Origin: a virus
DNA: 63,520 nt
Reading direction: 5' to 3' (one strand)
IMG/VR virus record: IMGVR_UViG_3300008954_000051
Location: 1 to 63,520 of that record
A program made the position numbers and the translations under genes. The notes below the pieces were generated by a model. That model was not told the DNA's origin. It did not search any database and saw only the letters and a program-made list of their open reading frames with translations. Positions 61,473 through 63,520 of the stretch are shown in pieces. Position 1 is the first letter of the stretch; every line of letters begins with the position of its first letter.

Positions 61473-62617
61473 TGGAAGAAAAAAAACCATGGATGAAAGG
61501 TTATGAGTTAGAATACCTTAAAGAAATAGAAACATTTTATTCGTATTATAATACATATGCCATGTCTCCTTTTAATTCATTCAAAAAGAATAATGTAGCA
61601 GAAGGATTGCACGACAAATCATTATACTTTGATGGAGATGTTGCATTTACTAGTAAAATTTCAAAAGCTGCTTCTCCTATTAATATGTACCGTGGTGTAG
61701 TTATTGGGAACAAACAAAAGGGCGACTGTACTATAAAAAACTTAGCATGGAAAGAGGGCTGTCAATCAAAAGCCCTTGCAATTTTAAAAGAACATGAGAT
61801 TGATAAACCATGTTGGCTTTATGTTTGGGGGGAGGATGCGAATTCAAAAGAAGTTGCTTTGAAGGCAGGATTCTCTTGGGTTGGAACAAAAATTACAACC
61901 TTTGCTGAATTATATGGAATTTATTTCAGACCATCATTAACAGATAATGCGTTGTTTGATGTTCCAAGAATACATCCAGACAGGTTGCCTGAAGAGGATT
62001 TTTCTTTAGAAAAACTTTCGTTAGATGATGTGACTCCTTTGATTGAATTTTTATCAGAGCAAATTCAAAATTTGGACTTAGATTTCACGAATCATTATTC
62101 AAACTATAATAAAAATGGTGCATGGTCGGCACTATCGCTTCGTGGTTATACTCCTGATCCTGAATTTATTACCAAACCTATTGAGATGAATAAAAAGTGG
62201 AAAGAAGAACACGCAGACAAAATATTTGAAATGCAGGACACAATACTTAGAATGAATCTGGCTTCAGTCGAACTTATACTAGATTTGATTCCAAGCACAT
62301 TTCATCGAATTAGAATTATGCGACTTGCTCCTGGAGGAGGGGAACTTGAAAGACATACTGATCAAGTTGATCCCGATTCTGGTATTCAAGACGGAAAAAT
62401 TATGCGATTGCACTTTCCAATTATCACCAATGACTCTGTTGTATTTACCACATGGAATGTTGATGGTACTAAAAAAAATGTACATATGAAGGTGGGGGAA
62501 TGTTGGTATATTGATACTCGCAAGCCTCACCAGGCCATAAATACTGGAAAAACAGATCGACTTCATTTGGTTGTTGATGTTGATGCAAATGATGATGTGA
62601 GAGGATTATTATGTTAG
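61469..62617 (+). CDS. GNAT-like / 2-oxoglutarate-Fe(II) oxygenase fusion
   Basis: A 382-residue two-domain protein. The N-terminal ~150 residues end in a GNAT acetyltransferase-like block (PCWLYVWGEDANSKEVALKA then GFSWVGTKI). The C-terminal ~130 residues look like the Asp/Asn beta-hydroxylase-type cupin: RIMRLAPGGGELERHTDQVD with HxD (His ~295, Asp ~297), MRLHFPIITNDSVVFTTWN, GECWYIDTRKPHQAINTG (second metal His ~354), and DRLHLVVDV (Arg ~364, the usual 2-oxoglutarate ligand). Such enzymes hydroxylate protein or peptide side chains; the substrate is unknown. It overlaps gp46 and the next gene (7 bases). The oxygenase call is firmer than the GNAT call, whose acetyl-CoA loop is not clear. Confidence 0.7.
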   Translation: MMEEKKPWMKGYELEYLKEIETFYSYYNTYAMSPFNSFKKNNVAEGLHDKSLYFDGDVAFTSKISKAASPINMYRGVVIGNKQKGDCTIKNLAWKEGCQSKALAILKEHEIDKPCWLYVWGEDANSKEVALKAGFSWVGTKITTFAELYGIYFRPSLTDNALFDVPRIHPDRLPEEDFSLEKLSLDDVTPLIEFLSEQIQNLDLDFTNHYSNYNKNGAWSALSLRGYTPDPEFITKPIEMNKKWKEEHADKIFEMQDTILRMNLASVELILDLIPSTFHRIRIMRLAPGGGELERHTDQVDPDSGIQDGKIMRLHFPIITNDSVVFTTWNVDGTKKNVHMKVGECWYIDTRKPHQAINTGKTDRLHLVVDVDANDDVRGLLC

Positions 62618-63399
62618 ATGGTAATGACGCAGAATACTACCTTCAAATTGTGAAAGATTGGATTGATCCAAATCCTGAGCCAGTTCTTAAAATGCACGAA
62701 GATTATATCGTGCTTCGAGATGACCTTTTAGGTGCCGGGACCAAAGTTCGAGGTGTAGATTATCTAATCGGACATATGCCAGAGTTTAAAGAAACCAAAG
62801 AGTGGGTTTTTGGTAGTTGTCCTGCCACAGGATATGCACAAATTAGTCTACCTGTGGTATGTGGCAAGTATGATAAGAAGGCTGTGCTGTTCATGGCAGA
62901 GCGAAAGCGAGAAAACCTTCATGGCTATCAGATTAAAGGATTGTCGTTGGGGGCAGACTATCGTTGGGTCCCTAATGGAATGTTAAATGTGACACAGAAA
63001 CGCGCCAAAGATTATGTAGCAGAGAATCCAACAGAACGTGCAGTTTTGCCTTTAGGCTTAGAGCATCCATCGGTGATTGGTTCTTTCATTAAAGTTGCCC
63101 GAGCGTTGCCTATTGAACCTAAAGAAGTTTGGACTGTAGGATCTAGCGGAACGCTTAATCGTTCTCTTCAATTGGCTTGGCCTGATGCAGAAATTCATGT
63201 GGTATCTGTTGGACATAATATGAAGGAACGTGAGGTTGGACGTGCTATATATCATAGAAGTGAATTAAAATTTGACAAACCTGTCAAGCCAGAAGACGCG
63301 CCTCCCTTTCCATCAGCGCCCACTTATGACGCCAAGGCATGGAAATTTATACGAGAACACGCATCTTCAGGAGCATTGTTTTGGAATGTAGGAGCGTAA
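62611..63399 (+). CDS. Short PLP fold-type-II-like enzyme (ACC deaminase/desulfhydrase-like)
   Basis: A 262-residue protein; enzymes of this fold are usually over 300. VLRDDLLGAGTKVRGVDYL (~34-52) resembles the RxDLTGxxxGGNKxRK segment of ACC deaminase and D-cysteine desulfhydrase, so Lys45 may hold pyridoxal phosphate. Next, SCPATGYAQISLPVVCGKYD fits the substrate-loop helix that follows in that family, and EVWTVGSSGTLNRSLQLAW (~172-190) has the Gly/Ser loop that would bind the PLP phosphate. It starts inside the preceding oxygenase gene. Activity and substrate are unknown; a non-catalytic, phosphate-binding relative is possible. Reads to a normal stop, not truncated by the window. Confidence 0.5.
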   Translation: MLDGNDAEYYLQIVKDWIDPNPEPVLKMHEDYIVLRDDLLGAGTKVRGVDYLIGHMPEFKETKEWVFGSCPATGYAQISLPVVCGKYDKKAVLFMAERKRENLHGYQIKGLSLGADYRWVPNGMLNVTQKRAKDYVAENPTERAVLPLGLEHPSVIGSFIKVARALPIEPKEVWTVGSSGTLNRSLQLAWPDAEIHVVSVGHNMKEREVGRAIYHRSELKFDKPVKPEDAPPFPSAPTYDAKAWKFIREHASSGALFWNVGA

Positions 63400-63400
63400 T

Positions 63401-63520
63401 GTGAGAAAAGAACAAACAAGAAGACAAGCATTGAAAGAAACAGTTGTAACTCGTTTTGTTGGATTTACAGCCGCCCTTATAACGGCCGAACTATTTGTTT
63501 ATGAGATGTTTGGAGTCACA
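63401..63520 (+). CDS. Membrane protein, N-terminal part (3' cut by window end)
   Basis: Forty codons from GTG 63401 to the end of the window, starting one base after the previous stop; AGGAGCG lies just before. The start RKEQTRRQALKETVVTRFVG runs into a hydrophobic segment, FTAALITAELFVYEMFG, so a membrane protein is likely. The Lys/Arg pattern before the helix recalls DUF2061 proteins, but too little is present to be sure. Confidence 0.5.
   Translation, partial: MRKEQTRRQALKETVVTRFVGFTAALITAELFVYEMFGVT

Noticed and set aside
1-63520. tRNA genes, CRISPR arrays, insertion sequences, attachment sites, photosynthesis genes
   Set aside because: None seen; intergenic gaps are under 100 bases and all are accounted for by promoters, ribosome-binding sites, the terminator or the pre-portal hairpin.

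Overview
This window is the structural and late-gene core of a T4-like myovirus (Caudoviricetes, contractile tail), most likely a marine one. Every gene I accept is on the + strand, genes are packed with ATGA/TAATG-type overlaps, and the sequence is AT-rich with short GC-rich islands. The gene set (T4 gp48, 53, 27, 25, 6, 7, 8, 13-23, UvsY, UvsW, gp55, gp47, gp46 equivalents) and the very large DUF4815-type tail protein resemble marine cyano-/pelagi-type T4 relatives more than coliphage T4. No photosynthesis gene, tRNA, CRISPR array, integrase or insertion sequence is visible. The host cannot be told from this window.

Layout. 1-6253: tube cap (gp48, 5'-truncated), gp53, gp27-like hub, then a spike divided over separate genes: an OB-fold protein, an unknown helical protein, a beta-helix needle and a PAAR tip. 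I see no lysozyme domain. 6255-11360: a 1701-residue protein with six TolB/PD40-like propeller motifs. 11388-26164: wedge proteins gp25, gp6, a 1803-residue expanded gp7, a 1734-residue adhesin-like protein and gp8. 26178-40068: DUF4815 protein (2207 residues), a small coiled coil, a 2214-residue repetitive tail fibre and a small beta protein. 40082-54838: neck (gp13, gp14), tail terminator (gp15), terminase (gp16, gp17), sheath (gp18), tube (gp19), portal (gp20), prohead core and protease (gp67-like, scaffold-like, gp21, gp22) and major capsid (gp23), closed by a strong hairpin terminator. 54932-61472: a tube-fold protein, then the recombination/late-transcription block uvsY, uvsW, an Sm-like protein, gp55, gp47 and gp46. 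61469-63520: accessory genes: a GNAT-like/2-oxoglutarate oxygenase fusion, a short PLP fold-type-II-like enzyme and a truncated membrane protein.

Regulation. Exact T4-type late boxes (TATAAATA) stand 18-56 bases before gp25, sheath, tube, the gp67-like gene, the post-capsid tube-fold gene and the Sm-like gene. The window also encodes the gp55 late sigma factor that would read them. A perfect sigma70 promoter (TTGACA-N16-TATAAT) opens the uvsY block just after the capsid terminator and its downstream gene. Before the portal gene, a 13-codon mini-ORF runs through a hairpin that covers the portal ribosome-binding site, which suggests translational coupling.

Most unusual: (i) the beta-propeller and lectin-like expansion of the baseplate, including one jelly-roll module present three times over two adjacent genes; (ii) the portal leader hairpin and mini-ORF; (iii) the GNAT-2OG fusion overlapped with a PLP-like enzyme behind gp46; (iv) a strong excess of GGCC-centred palindromes in an AT-rich phage genome.
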